64,000 nt of DNA, from positions 1,240,001 through 1,304,000 of the forward strand of contig JBBELK010000052.1 of NCBI GenBank assembly GCA_037783545.1, written 5' to 3'. The notes under the pieces were generated by a model. The model did not search any database, had not been told where the DNA came from, and was given only the letters and a program-made list of their open reading frames with translations. Position 1 is the stretch's first letter. Every line of letters begins with the position of its first letter. Of the stretch, positions 42,351-54,075 are shown piece by piece. The translations under genes and the position numbers were made by a program. This DNA is from Henricia sp. BOLD:AAB3569 (taxonomy: Eukaryota; Echinodermata; Asteroidea; Spinulosida; Echinasteridae).

Positions 42351-42565
42351 AGCATGGTAGTCATCTACAGGGGGCACCTTATAATAGTACAGCATTTGTT
42401 TCAAATTTATCTGAAAGTTCCTTTTTACAGGGGGAAAATGTATGTTACGTGTGTGACGTCAGAAATGTCACAAATATTTTCCCTGTAAAAAGAAATTTTC
42501 AAGTAAATTTGAGACAAATGCTGTATTATTATATAAGGTGACCCCTGTAGATGACTTCCATGCTA
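42351..42565. mobile_element. Foldback element (215 bp)
   Basis: Left agcatggtagtcatctacag and right gtagatgacttccatgct, with gcatttgtttcaaattta and ctttttacaggg paired inside. Confidence 0.93.
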
Positions 42566-42789
42566 TATTAATGCAAAAGTATTCGACAGGAAATTTATTG
42601 AACATAATACAGTTCAAAAAGCTACACATGATTTCCAGCTAAAAGGTACTTTTTTGTACGACTGGTAAATTGTTTTAGGCAAATGGAATAAGTTATGAGA
42701 AATTTAACTCAAAAATCATTTTGTTTTGGTATGAAATGCATTGTAAATTGTGTTGATCTGAAATTAATTTTTGTAATTTTCTTTTTCAG

Positions 42790-43250
42790 AAATGGGAGCT
42801 CATGAGGCTGCAAGCAGGGTTGTAGTCAAGTCCACCACAAGTCCCTGGGTCTTAATTCAAGTCACAGGCTACTCAAATGAACTCCAACAAAGGCATTCGT
42901 TTGTGCATGCTCATCCTTTGCTTCTGGACGTTTGACGGACTCGATTACAACCTCGGTTCTAGACGGAATAGTTTTTAAATCTTTTCGCGAGTGATGTCTT
43001 TGTGCCGTGGTACGTCGTAATCTGGAACAAATTGCCGATGGTATTTTTTAGTCAATTGGGTATGTAGACAGAAAACTTGAGAAAGTCAATTTATCGTCAT
43101 GTTGTTACTGACAATATGTAACTTAATTGTGATTTACCAAGTTACAAATGTTGTGTTTTACTGATTTGTTTCTTGAAATTGCAGTTATCGTTTGTAATTA
43201 TATTTTCTTGTTTTACAGTGAATGTTTAATAAATCATTTTAATTGTATTT
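42790..43250 (+). other. Candidate terminal exon of the left small gene
   Basis: A good acceptor (ttttctttttcag) precedes aaatgggagctcatgaggc. AATAAA occurs at 43228-43233. If spliced to 39362 it gives an immediate TAA, so this would be 3' untranslated. The right arm has no counterpart, since the duplication ends before it. Confidence 0.25.
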
Positions 43251-43489
43251 CTTTGTACACCATTTTTATTAATGTTTTCTTTAACAGGTAGAGGAGGGAA
43301 ACCTCCACTTCAATACGTTAGAAAATTGGACAGGGGGTAACCCCTGTTCGATGTTTAATTTCTGCCGAGAGCGCAGAACCTATCTGTAAAGACAATAGCA
43401 ATTAGGACCTTGCATAAATTAAGTTAATGAACATTTTACTTGAATATATTACTTGGTTTACTTATTGGAGTACAGAATAAAATGAGACT

Positions 43490-43824
43490 TGTTTACAAAT
43501 GAAACTTTTGTTGTCAGTGACTTTTATTTTGACTTCGGAAGTTACTTTAACTATATAACACTATTTAAATAAGATTGTTTACAAACATTACTATATTTGT
43601 TAAAGTACATTTAACAATGCTACAAGAGAAATAAATACAAATGGTTGTTGCTCAATGAAGACAAGAATATTAAGTACAAGTCAATGTTTACAAACTGTTA
43701 GTCATTTGTTTTTTTTGAGAGAATAATTTGAGCAAGTTTTGGTTTGTTTACAAACTGATAGTCATTTTTGAGACACTGAAGAGTTGTGTGCTTAGGGATG
43801 GATAGAAGATTCAATGTTTACAAA
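43490..43824. promoter_or_regulatory. Cluster of five TGTTTACAAA sites (forkhead-like)
   Basis: Exact TGTTTACAAA at 43490, 43576, 43685, 43745 and 43815. TGTTTAC is the reverse complement of GTAAACA, the core of forkhead factor sites. The last three sit in a loose 60-70 bp repeat (tgtttacaaactgttagtca). Regulatory function is inference. Confidence 0.45.
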
Positions 43825-44206
43825 CTGTTTTTGGAGAGAGGCTTGGACAGCAGAGCTTCTTGTTGGAAAGTTGCTTTGGTTTTTTTTGGGAACTCTGGCA
43901 GAAGGTTCAATCATCCTGATTTCTTCAACTTGTGTCTGCGGGGGAAAAGTAAAAAGTTTTTAAACAGTATAGTAAATCTACAGATGGCACAAATGCAACA
44001 TTTCCATATTTGTTGAATCAGATAATGTTTTTCTATGCTGTAAACTCAGGCATGCAACTGTGTTACAAGGGAAATGCAAACAAATCTCCGACTTTGTACA
44101 GTGTTTTTTAAATTTCCGATGGTGCAGATGAGGAAAAGTTGCATGCCTGTAAACTGCAACTCCTGAAGGCCCAATGGTAATTTTTCGAAAACTGGAGATA
44201 CTTTAT

Positions 44207-44625
44207 ACAGTAAAGAGGGCATTTTGGCAATACAGACCATATTTTCGAGAAAATACCTTTGTCTGGTCTCAAAATAAAAGAAATAAGTTTCAGTTGTTCT
44301 GAAGAGATAACTTGGGCCCAAAAAGAGTTACAAATAGTGTGACAACATGCCTTTCTAAAAACCCTGTATACCAATTTCCAATATACACTCGTAACTGGGA
44401 CGGCCTAAAATGTAACACAAGTGTCCGTCCCGGTTACGAGCGTATATTGGAAATTTGATCACAGGGTTTTTAGAAAGGCATGTTGTCACACTATTTGTAA
44501 CCCTTTTTGGGCCTAAGTTATCTCTTCAGAACAACTGAAACTTATTTCTTTTATTTTGAGACCAGACAAAGGTATTTTCTGGAAAATATGGTATGTGTTG
44601 CCAAAATTCCCCCCTTACCGTGGAA
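44207..44625. mobile_element. Foldback element, uninterrupted copy of 15753-16406
   Basis: Left acagtaaagagggcattttg and right ccccccttaccgtgg. It keeps the full arms including gtctggtctcaaaataaaag, the site that carries an insertion in the other copy. Confidence 0.93.
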
Positions 44626-45824
44626 AATGCCAGTATATTGGAGCTCACCGTGGGTCAATCTTGGCCACTCTGAAGACGATGCAGTGAGGTCTGCCAAAAC
44701 AGATCTTGAAAATATTCAGCTCCTGGTCGACATCGCTTGGCACACACGTCTTTGTCACCTGTCACAAATTAAGAAAACATAACGACTACGTTATAAAATG
44801 CTGCAAGTTTAGAGAAAATTAAAAGTTGATGAATTTTTCAATTTGGCTGGAAAAATGAAGACACGTTAGGTTGCTTACAAAGATTCACATCTGATTTGTT
44901 TAAAATCATGGATTGCCTCACGCATGGTGGAGTTTACAAATAAACTGCTTTGGAGAAATTAACGTGAAGTGTAGAGCAATTAAAATGCAAGATGAGAGGC
45001 ATTTCCGCAAATATTTGAATGTGTAGTGGAATCTTCCCCAATGAGTGTTCACTGTATAAACTGCAGGCTACATTCACAATCAGAGTTGATTGGGATGGTA
45101 GAGACGACCCTACAGGGGTACATCAGTATGGATTTTCAGCAAAGACAAAAAAGATTCAGAATTTAACTTTGAAACGTACCAAAACAGGTTGGAAACGGGC
45201 AAAAATTGTTTTCCTGATAATTTCTGAGACATTTTTTAAAAAGTCATATATTTTTATGCCGATTTGTGCAAATAACTGCTGGACTAACCCCTTGTGATTT
45301 AAAAAAAAAATTATTGTCATAAAATTGACCCAAAATGGATTTGCAGTAAAGATGAACAGAACAATGGACTGTGTGACTTACTGATACTGTAGGTCAACAC
45401 TGGCCAGATTTCTTCTCCCAGCAAATCTCAACATGATGGGTGGTGCATATGAACAGTAGCCACAGACTAAAAGGGAAAGAAAATATATAAGTTAACTAAG
45501 TTACGGTACTTACAAATCAGAGCTACATGTAAGACTTCAAACCAAATATCTAACACTAAAGTGGAAAATGTGTGGAGGTATGAATGAACTTAATGCATTT
45601 TATGAAAGCAGAATTGATCCAAACAAAAGATGGTTTATTTTAGCTAGTTCATCCACACTGGTACAACCGCAGAAATGCTATCATCTAACTAAATATGACG
45701 GTGCCAAATCGGCGCCAAAACAGACAACAGGCCCGAAAATGTTATGGAGTTTGAGTGGAATTTGCTCAAAGATGTTTTAGTAATTAAAAAAGAAAATACA
45801 AAAATGTGCCTTACAAAAGTGCTT
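44626..45824. other. Spacer stretch, partly dispersed repeat
   Basis: The segment 45130-45330 (tttctgagacattttttaaa, ctggactaaccccttgtga) is related to the tandem block at 62350-63095. The rest is AT-rich with no gene that I can support; several frames up to 92 codons lack any recognisable domain. Confidence 0.5.
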
Positions 45825-45827
45825 AAA

Positions 45828-46845
45828 AGATCTGCTCGGCTGTGGGTTCGAGTCCCACCCAAGCACTGGTTTTTAATGATTCAAACTGACAGTCCGACAC
45901 CAGCTCACTGAGTGGGCGATGGCTAAGACAACTGCTCTACAATGCAGAAGGCTGTGGGTTCGAGTCCCACCCAAGCACAAGGTTCTAACATAGTTCTTGG
46001 GAAAGCGCTGAGCACATAGCAAAAATAAATATCATCAAAAAGGGGCAAGGGATTAGTTGTGATGCCAACTGCTCCACGATTCAAATAGTGACTGAGTAGT
46101 TGAATAATTTGAGACAACTGCTCTAGGTTCAAGTCCCACCCAACCACATTTTGATGTTTTTAGCAGTTTATATAAATTTGACCAAGAAAGGGCAGTTGTG
46201 ATACCAACTGCTCCATGATTCAGACTGGCCCTTTGATACCAGCGCACCGAGTGGTCAAGTGGTTGAGGCAACTACTCTAGATTAGTTGTGATACCAACTT
46301 CCATGATTCAAATTGGCCCTTTGACACCTGCGTAATGATTGGTTGAAAGGTTAAAAACAACTGCTCTAGAATTCAGAAGGTTGTGGGTTCAAGTCCACCC
46401 AAGCACAGGTTTTAACAGAGTTCTTGGGAAGCTCCGAGCATAAAGTGCTGATAAATTGCATCAGAAAAGGGCAGGGGATTAGTTGTGAAACCAACTGGCT
46501 CTTTGAGACCAGTACACTCAGTGGTCGAATGAGTGAGGCAACTGTTCTAGGTTCCAGTTCCAACTGCTCCATGATTTGAACCAGCACACCGAGTGGTCAA
46601 GTCAACTGTTGTAGTAGAATGTAGGAGAATGAGGATATGGGTTCGAGTCCCACCCAAGCACATTTTGATATTTTTAATTGTTCTTATAAATTGTCGGAAA
46701 AGGGCAAGGGATTAGTTTTGATACTAAATGTTGCAAGAATCAAACAGGCCCTTTGACACCAGCACACCGAGAGGTTGAGTAGTTAAGGAAACTGCTTCAG
46801 AATGCAGAAGGTTGTGGGTTCGAATCCCACCCAAGCACAAATTGT
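45828..46845 (+). repeat. tRNA-like repeat array 1 (B-box containing)
   Basis: Irregular copies with a head accgagtggtcaagtggttg aggcaactgctc and a 3' part gtgggttcgagtcccaccca agcac. The B-box part occurs at about 45842, 45955, 46129, 46383, 46639 and 46814 with spacings of 113-256 bp. Between copies runs ttcttgggaaagc..ctgagc and gggcaagggattagttgtga. GAGTGG..AAGG and GGTTCGAGTCC resemble a long-variable-arm (Leu/Ser) tRNA, but no copy folds perfectly as I read it. Confidence 0.8.
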
Positions 46846-47159
46846 TAACATAATGATAGTTCTTGGGAAAGCACTGAGCAAAAGTGCTGTAAGATTATAT
46901 TGGGAAAGAGCAAGCTATTCCTAATGTAGAGAAGTAGTAACAAGCTGATGATTACAATACCTAAAAGCTGCTCATGATGACAAATGAATTCCAACAAGAG
47001 AGAGACATGTATGTGGAGTCCAATAGTCCAGGTGAGGCCAAGCATGGGCAGCAACACAAGGGAGCTTCATAAATTGGTCCTGTTAAAAGGAAATCAAATG
47101 AAATGCATGAGTATGTAAAGTTTACTTAATTACTCTGTTGTGAATGTGGGTGGGTCTTT

Positions 47160-47611
47160 AAAGCCTAGCGTACATCCACATTGCAACTGGAAGCAACTAC
47201 ACTGTAGTGGCAACTGGAAGCAACTCGCGGCAACTGGGAGCAACTGATCAGTTGCTCAAAAAGGTTGATGTGCTCGTACTTGCAACTACTGGCAACTGGA
47301 GTTGCCGCGAGTTGCTCATGTTCTACCTTCTGGCAACTGTAGTTGTACCCAGTTGCGGTCAGTTGCGTCAATGTACATGCACGCGTAGTTGCAACTAGTT
47401 GCTGTCAGTTGCACGCGTGTGTCTGAATACGTGCGCGCACATCGACAGCAACAGTTGCTTCCAGTTGAAAGGTCAATGTACTGTAGGCTTTACCAATTTG
47501 CCGTGTCGATGTGTGCGCTTTGAAAACTTGATGTTCCCAGTTGCTGCACACATCGACAGCAACTGATGGTCGAGTTGCTTCCAGTTGCAATGTCGATGGA
47601 CGCTAGGCTTA
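47160..47611. mobile_element. CAACT/AGTTGC-rich element, copy 4
   Basis: Bounded by aagcctagcgtacatccaca and inverted tgtcgatggacgctaggctt. The interior has the same word composition as copies 1-3. It lies outside AP3B, so the family is not specific to that locus. Confidence 0.9.
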
Positions 47612-48200
47612 ACAGTGTTCAACAGAAAAACCAACTTTCTAAGTAACAGAAATGAGGAAAACATACTGACAAATTTGTTTGATGGTGCTCATCCCACAAA
47701 TTATGTTCATAACGAACGGGACAAACTGTTAGAGAAATAAACAGGCTTTCCAATGATATCATAGCACACAATGCTAGAAATACAGTAACTTTTTTGTGAG
47801 ATGAGTGACAAAAATGTGTGGCCTGTCTAATATGTTTGTCAACTTGTCCAATTCCTTTCTCGTTTTAGTAAAAGCAAATTTTCAGTTTGCGTACATACGC
47901 ATTGGCTTGGACCCTCCCCCCTGCCACCCTGTACGCAATGTCAACAACCCCCTCCCCCCTCCTTTATGGACAGCCCCTAACAGAGACATGATGATCAACA
48001 AAACAAAGTTTGCAAAAATCTTTGAAAGCTGTATTCAACTCTTGTAGCTTTTTGGCTGGAGGTAAATGTTTTTGGACTCTTGAGCCACTGTGAGTAACAT
48101 GCCGGGAAATATGGTATGTAAATGAGCAATTTTTAAAATTAAAATTTTGATAAGGATAGTACACCTGATGTCAGTATTAACTCATTTCATTCAATGCATT

Positions 48201-48845
48201 GGGGCATTCTGGGTAGCATCATGATGAAACCATGGCCACTATGTGACTTCTAAAAAATAAAACTGGAACTCAGTTTCAGGGGTATACACCATGCATGAAT
48301 AAACATGAGAAAATATTGGGGCATTCTGGGTAGCATCATGATAAAACCATGGCCATGATGTGACTCAGAGGGACACCATGCATGAATAAACATGAGAAAA
48401 TATTGGGGCATTCTGGGTAACATCATGATGAAACCATGGCCATGATGTGACTTCCAAAAAACAAAACTGGAACTCAGTTTCAGAGGGACACCATGCATGA
48501 ATAAACATGAGAAAATATTGGGGCATTCTGGGTAGCATCATGATAAAACCATGGCCATGATGTGACTTCCAAAAAACAAAACTGGAACTCAGTTTCAGAG
48601 GGACACCATGCATAAATAAATATGAGAAAATATTGGGGCATTCTGGGTAGCATCATGATAAAACCATGGCCATGATGTGACTTCCAAAAAACAAAACTGG
48701 AACTCAGTTTCAGAGGGGCACCATGCATGAATAAATATGAGAAAATATTGGGGCATTCTGGGTAACATCATGATGAAACCATGGCCATGATGTGACTTCT
48801 AAAAAACAAAACTGGAACTCCGCTTCAGGGGAACACCATACATGA
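48201..48845 (+). repeat. 115-bp tandem satellite
   Basis: Units start ggggcattctgggta at 48201, 48318, 48405, 48520, 48635 and 48750. Spacing is 117, 87, 115, 115 and 115, so the second unit lacks about 28 bp. Units contain atgatgaaaccatggccatg. Frames across it repeat the same peptide and are artefacts. Confidence 0.97.
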
Positions 48846-49169
48846 GCAAGGGCAAAATAGTAAATTTAGCATGATGCAGTGACATGTAAATAAGTAGCAG
48901 ATTTGCATAATTTTGATTAAGGCAAGAACAGTACATCAATATGTCAGTATTAATTAATGGTGCAGTAATATGTAAATTAAGCATTTATTTGCATAAATTT
49001 GAATACGAACAATTGAATACTACACAAACTATTAAAGTTAAATGCCTGCTGCAAGATAGACTACTCTACCAGGGGCTGACCTCCGTAGAAATTCAAGGTG
49101 CCATTTTAGTAAGCAAACTACCGGTAGATGCGCCTTATGTCCGTTTGACATGACTCTCGCGGTTGCTGA

Positions 49170-49260
49170 TTTTTTTCTCATCCCATAGTTTGGTTGTTTC
49201 ATTTCAATGGTGATTAGGTACCATACCAAATATTGTGTTTGTTACTTTGCTCAGTTGCGG
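49170..49260 (+). repeat. SINE tail fragment
   Basis: ttttttctcatcccatagtt, tggttgtttcatttcaatgg and tgattaggtacc match the SINE at 27095-27250 from its tail onward; the tRNA-like head is missing. Confidence 0.8.
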
Positions 49261-49654
49261 TCCCATGCAACAATAAGAGAACAATTGGGTTCTTGAGGCA
49301 AACCTGAGGGAGTATACCAACGCTGTACGGTGCGACTAAAATGGTCGCATTGGCGCCTAAAAATGCTCACATGCGACCAGTGATTAAATTCTTATCGCCA
49401 TTGGCGACCACAAAATTCGCACCTTAGTCGCCCAAGGTGGGCATCAGTGATGTTTACGAACGGTACAATCTAGTGTTCTGCTCTTTTTAATTCTTGCGGC
49501 ATGCAAACGACGATTGCGCATCGCGATCACTTCATTAATTTTTCCATTTCGCCACGTGCAACACACGGCCACAGCTGGGGTCTGCATTGTGTCCAACGCA
49601 GCTTGTGTGCAATATACGTGCATAGCCATACACGCATCTGGTATCCGACTGCGG

Positions 49655-49905
49655 CCCCAGACTGGCTCGGCCCCAAACTCGGCCCCAGACCAACTCGGCC
49701 CCCATTGCCTTGTGTACAAACTCGGCCCCAGACTGACTCGGCCCCAATTGCCTTGTGTACAAACTTGGCCCCAGACCAACTCGGCCCCCATTGCCTTGTG
49801 TACAAACTCGTACCCAGACTGACTCGGCCCCCATTGCCTTGTGTACAAACTCGGCCCCCATTGCCTTGTGTACAAACTCGGCCCCCATTGCCATGTGTAC
49901 AAACA
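49655..49905 (+). repeat. Tandem repeat of ACTCGGCCCC units
   Basis: About seven copies of ccattgccttgtgtacaaac plus tcggccccagactgac, with periods of about 36 and 56 bp that alternate. Long frames on both strands here are repeat artefacts. Confidence 0.95.
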
Positions 49906-50003
49906 AGTTGAAAAAATAAAAATGCTGGCGCCCATCTTTTTTTCCTTAGGAGCCAGTGGCTCCTTATTTTATTTTTCTCCGTACAGCGTTGGAGTATACC
50001 ACT

Positions 50004-51225
50004 GTGCCTTATAGCTCAGATGGTAGAGCGTCTGCCCTGTAGCTCATCTGTCCGGTGAGTCAGAGGTCTTGGGGGAAAACCTGAGGGAGTATACCACTGT
50101 GCCTTATAGCTCAGATGGTTGACCGTCTGCCCTGTACATGTAGCTCATCTGTCTGGTGAGTCAGAGGTCTTGGGGGAAAACCTGAGGGAGTATACCACTG
50201 TGCCTTATAGCTCAGCTGGTGGAGCATCTGCCCGGTGTGTCAGAGGTCTTGGGGAAAACCTGAGGGAGATACCACTGTGCCTTATAGCTCAGCTGGTGGA
50301 GCGTCTGCCCGGTGTGTCAGAGGTCTTGGGGAAAATCTGAGAGAGTATACCACTTTGCCTTATAGCTCAGCTGGTAGAGCATCTGCCTGGTGTGTCAGAG
50401 GTCTTGGAGAAAACCTGAGGGAGTATACCACTGTGCCTTATAGCTCAGCTGGTAGAGCATCTGCCCGGTGTGTCAGAGGTCTTGGGGAAAACCTGAGGGA
50501 GAAAACCTGAGGGAGTATACCACTGTGCCTTATAGCTCAGCTGGTGGAGCGTCTGCCCGGTGTGTCAGAGGTCTTAGGGAAAACCTGAGGGAGTATACCA
50601 CTGTGCCTTATAGCTCAGCTGGTAGAGCATCTGCCCAGTGTGTCAGAGGTCTTGGGGAAAATCTGAGGGTGTATACATGTACTACTGTGCCTTATAGCTC
50701 AGCTGGTAGAGCATCTGCCTGGTGTGTAAAAGGTCTTAAGGAAAATATGAGGGAGTATACCACTGTGCCTTATAGCTCAGCTGGTAGAGCGTCTGTCTGG
50801 TGAGTTAGAGGTCTTGGGGAAAATCTGAGGGAGTATACCACTTTGCCTTATAGCTCAGCTGGTAGAGCATCTGCCTGGTGTGTCAGAGGTCTTGGGGAAA
50901 ATACCACTGTGCCTTATAGCTCAGCTGGTAGAGCATCTGCCTGGTGTGTCATAGGTCTTGGGGGAAACCTGAGGGAGTATACTACTGTGCCTTATAGCTC
51001 AGCAGCTGGTGGAGTGTCTGTCTGGTGAGTCAGAGGTCTTGGGGAAAATCTGAGGGAGTATACCACGTACTGTGCCTTATGGCTCAGCTGGTAGAGCATC
51101 TGCCTGGTGTGGCAGAGGTCTTGGGGAAAATCTGAGGGAGTATACCACTGTGCCTTATAGCTCAGATGGTAGAGCTTCTGCCCAGTGAGTCACAGGTGTC
51201 AGGTTGGAATCCCGATAAAGCCCTT
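50004..51225 (+). repeat. tRNA-like repeat array 2: fifteen A-box-bearing heads
   Basis: GCCTTATAGCTCAG starts occur at 50006, 50101, 50202, 50279, 50357, 50435, 50527, 50605, 50689, 50767, 50845, 50911, 50989, 51074 (gccttatggctcag) and 51152. Spacing is mostly exactly 78 bp. Each has TAGCTCAGCTGGTAGAGC (a good A box of an RNA polymerase III promoter) followed by ctgcccggtgtgtcagaggt. Only the last continues to a B-box-like ggttggaatcc and the SINE tail at 51200-51250. Confidence 0.95.
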
Positions 51226-51249
51226 ACGACTTTTCTCTCATCCCAAGTG

Positions 51250-51872
51250 TGGATGCCGCTGTAACTATTCGCCGCGACACAGATTACACTACGAGAGGCA
51301 TGTCAAACAGACACAAGGCGCGTCTAGTTTGCTTATTACTAAAATGGTGCCTTCACATACTTCACTTTATTTAATTGATTTCGCATGGGTGGGCTATCTT
51401 GCACTTTTGCTGCTATATCATCTTTGAGGAAGCCCTACCCATGCATGCCTATAAGCGGAAGCTAGACAAGTTTTAATACAGTGGAAAGTCACCATAAATG
51501 GGCATCGTATCTGAACCATACAAGTGTTTGTTTTGGTGGCGTTTGACGCGAACAAATGATTGGGAGCCATGAGCGATGTTCACTGTAGCTGAATGTTTCT
51601 TTTTGGTGTTCATTATAGCGAAATTCCACTGTAATAAAATTGGAATGATGGCCAAAAACTCACCTCTCCTGTGTTTTCAGTATCCATGTGTAATATGAAG
51701 CTCCACAGTCTGTGGGCTCCATCTCCAATCTGTGAATACATAATGAACAAAAATTAGCAACTGTGACAGAAATGCAACCAATCCAGGCTTTGACATTAAC
51801 CGGTAAATGCACCATGCATGGTATTCCAAGATAACTGTGTCCATACGCATATGCGCGGAGTACATGTAGTAC
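51250..51872. other. Spacer stretch without recognised feature
   Basis: Mixed sequence after the SINE tail. I see no gene or clear repeat. Confidence 0.45.
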
Positions 51873-52179
51873 TAGCCCTAAAATTAGGGCTGTGAATTGC
51901 TCGCTTTTCAAATCTGACTTATTGAGTCGCTAATTCACAGCCCTAATTGAGGGATGTACGACAATACTAAGTCTGAAACTGCTCAAATCTGACAAAGTTC
52001 TACTAAAAATATCGTCCGAAGCACATCAGACCGAGCACTTTCACATACACCATTGTAATCCTGAGAGTCTAGTGTTTCATAAAATAACAGTAACTAATTA
52101 GGTAATTAGGGCTGTGAATTAGCGACTCAATAAGTCAGATTTGAAAAGCGAGCAATTCACAGCCCTAATTTTAGGGCTA
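51873..52179. mobile_element. Foldback element, AGCCCTAAAATTAGGGCTG family, long form
   Basis: Left TAGCCCTAAAATTAGGGCTG plus tgaattgctcgcttttcaaa; right arm complementary, ending ttagggcta. Inside, gagtcgctaattcacagccc is repeated inverted, so the interior holds a second smaller terminal repeat. Short forms are at 29920 and 34411. Confidence 0.92.
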
Positions 52180-53707
52180 ATGTAGTACTTGCAGAGTGCG
52201 CGTGTTATTAGTGCGTCCATTTTGCTTGAAGATAATATTAGTTATCCCGCGAGCATGAGTGGAATACGGCATTATCATGATTATGTAGGAACGTGACAGT
52301 CAGACGTCACGTGACCACATTCGTGCAACTATATAACTATAGTATGTTCATTTTTTTGTCTGTCGCCTGAGGTTTTAATTTTGTCAAAAAATTAGTTAGT
52401 CGTACATTATTACATAATGAAACTATTTATAGCCTGATACCCAAAATCTTGGAATCGTCCAGATTGTACCGTTACATTGTTTTAAATTGTTATAAATAAT
52501 ATAAAGAAATTTATATTGATAAAATTCTCACTTTGTCTGTTTTGTTAGTTTGCTTTATTTGTATTTCTTCTTTCAAACAAACAAATAAGAAAGAAACAAC
52601 CTGAAGTAAAACCCCCGTTGATCATTTTTAATTTAATTTGCTTAAGGGCGGTCCGGTTGGCGTATAGTGGTTCTTTCCTCGCCTTTCCTCTGGCGTACCC
52701 GTTTCGAATCACAAACTGCATTTCATTTTCTACAAAACGAAAAGCTCAATTCATGTGCTGTGGATTGCATTTGAGACATTGATTAGTTCTAAATGTTGGT
52801 TCAAATTGTTGTACATGTGCTCTTGAGCAATGCACTTTGCTTCTCTCCACCCAGGAGTAAATGGGTACCTATAAGGACAGTGAATGTTGATGCGTTCATA
52901 TTATAACATGCAGTTTGTACATGGCAGGGAAGAGCATAATGAAATGTGTGTAGCACAAGTTAAAAATAGGGAATTCAACTGACCTCCAATTTCAACAACC
53001 ACTCCAGCAAGTACCGGTAAATTCATTCACTTGGCACGTATGCAATAATAAGTCTGTTTTAACCTTTAATACATGCCAACAAATAAGGGCTTTCTGTGCT
53101 GTACATTTAAGGTAAAGAATTCCGTACTCCGACTTTACTTTTTCCCCTAAATTGACTTATTAATAAGTGCAAATCTAATGACAAAAATTAAAATTGAAGG
53201 AAAACAATTAAGATTTCACTTGGAAAAACTTATAATTCTTTGGTAAGAGTTGAGAAGTTGATCAGAATTTGTTTTTCTTTAAAATGACTCGCTAAGTGCA
53301 GATTTGATGGAAATACCTAAAAATTTTCGATTTTGTGAGGAAACTCAAGTTCTGAAACCGTGATCAACTGCTCAATTGTTTCCCAAGTTGTCCCACAGGT
53401 TTAGTGCAGAAGGGCGACGTTTAAATTGTTTTCCTATATTTACCATGAATAAAAATTGCGGCCAGTCACAACAACATGGAACTTTCTGACTATTTACACA
53501 GATGAGTATAGGTCAATTCTGTACAATGTACTTATTGATGTAGCCTTTTCACAAATTCAGCTTGATATGCACAATATACAATGTGTTTTTTTCCTTTAGC
53601 ATAATGCAGCTAATTTGCAGTGGCTGTGTACTTCTAGATAGCTCAAAGTGACGTGTAATTTGTAAATTGTGTGATTTTGATTTTAACCTGAAATTGCAGT
53701 GTCATGT

Positions 53708-54075
53708 AATTATTATTATTATTATTTATTATTAATACTTCTTTCTGGTACTGAAACCAAGGATTTCTCAAAAGTACCCATTGCACTCCCGCTCGCAAGC
53801 ATGAGGAGAAGATGATGAATTAGAAACGGCCAGAGACACCGGGGAATCCCCTTACTCTTCACGAAAGAATCATTAAACTGGATCTTTAACGTTTAAAGTG
53901 CGTTACCTAACACACTGGACCAACAGCTTTACAACCCTTCCGAAGGATGAAGCAATTGTGTTTAAGTGCCTTGCTCAAGGGCACAGGTACCCCAGCCGGT
54001 ATCGAACCCACAACCCCAAGTTTTCCCCCCCGAGTATTACGAGTCAGTGACCTAAACCACTCAGCTACGGTACCC
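53708..54075 (-). repeat. tRNA-derived SINE B, minus strand
   Basis: On the minus strand it runs from a tRNA-like head (gtagctgagtggtttaggtc, gtgggttcgataccggctgg) through ctgtgcccttgagcaaggca and ctctggccg to an (AAT)n tail. It is the second copy of the family at 15201, and shorter relatives of the body are embedded in both arms (40190-40290, 54240-54410). Confidence 0.92.

Noticed and set aside
45828-46845. Functional tRNA genes
   Set aside because: B boxes are good but acceptor and anticodon stems do not pair convincingly in any copy that I followed by eye.
48250-48728. Repeated 82-residue frames
   Set aside because: Successive frames of the 115-bp satellite, shifted by exactly one unit.
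49444-49935. 163-residue frame on the minus strand
   Set aside because: Produced by the ACTCGGCCCC tandem repeat; overlapping frames on both strands show the same periodicity.
50119-51028. Series of frames with YSSAGRASA repeats
   Set aside because: Translation of the 78-bp tRNA-like array.
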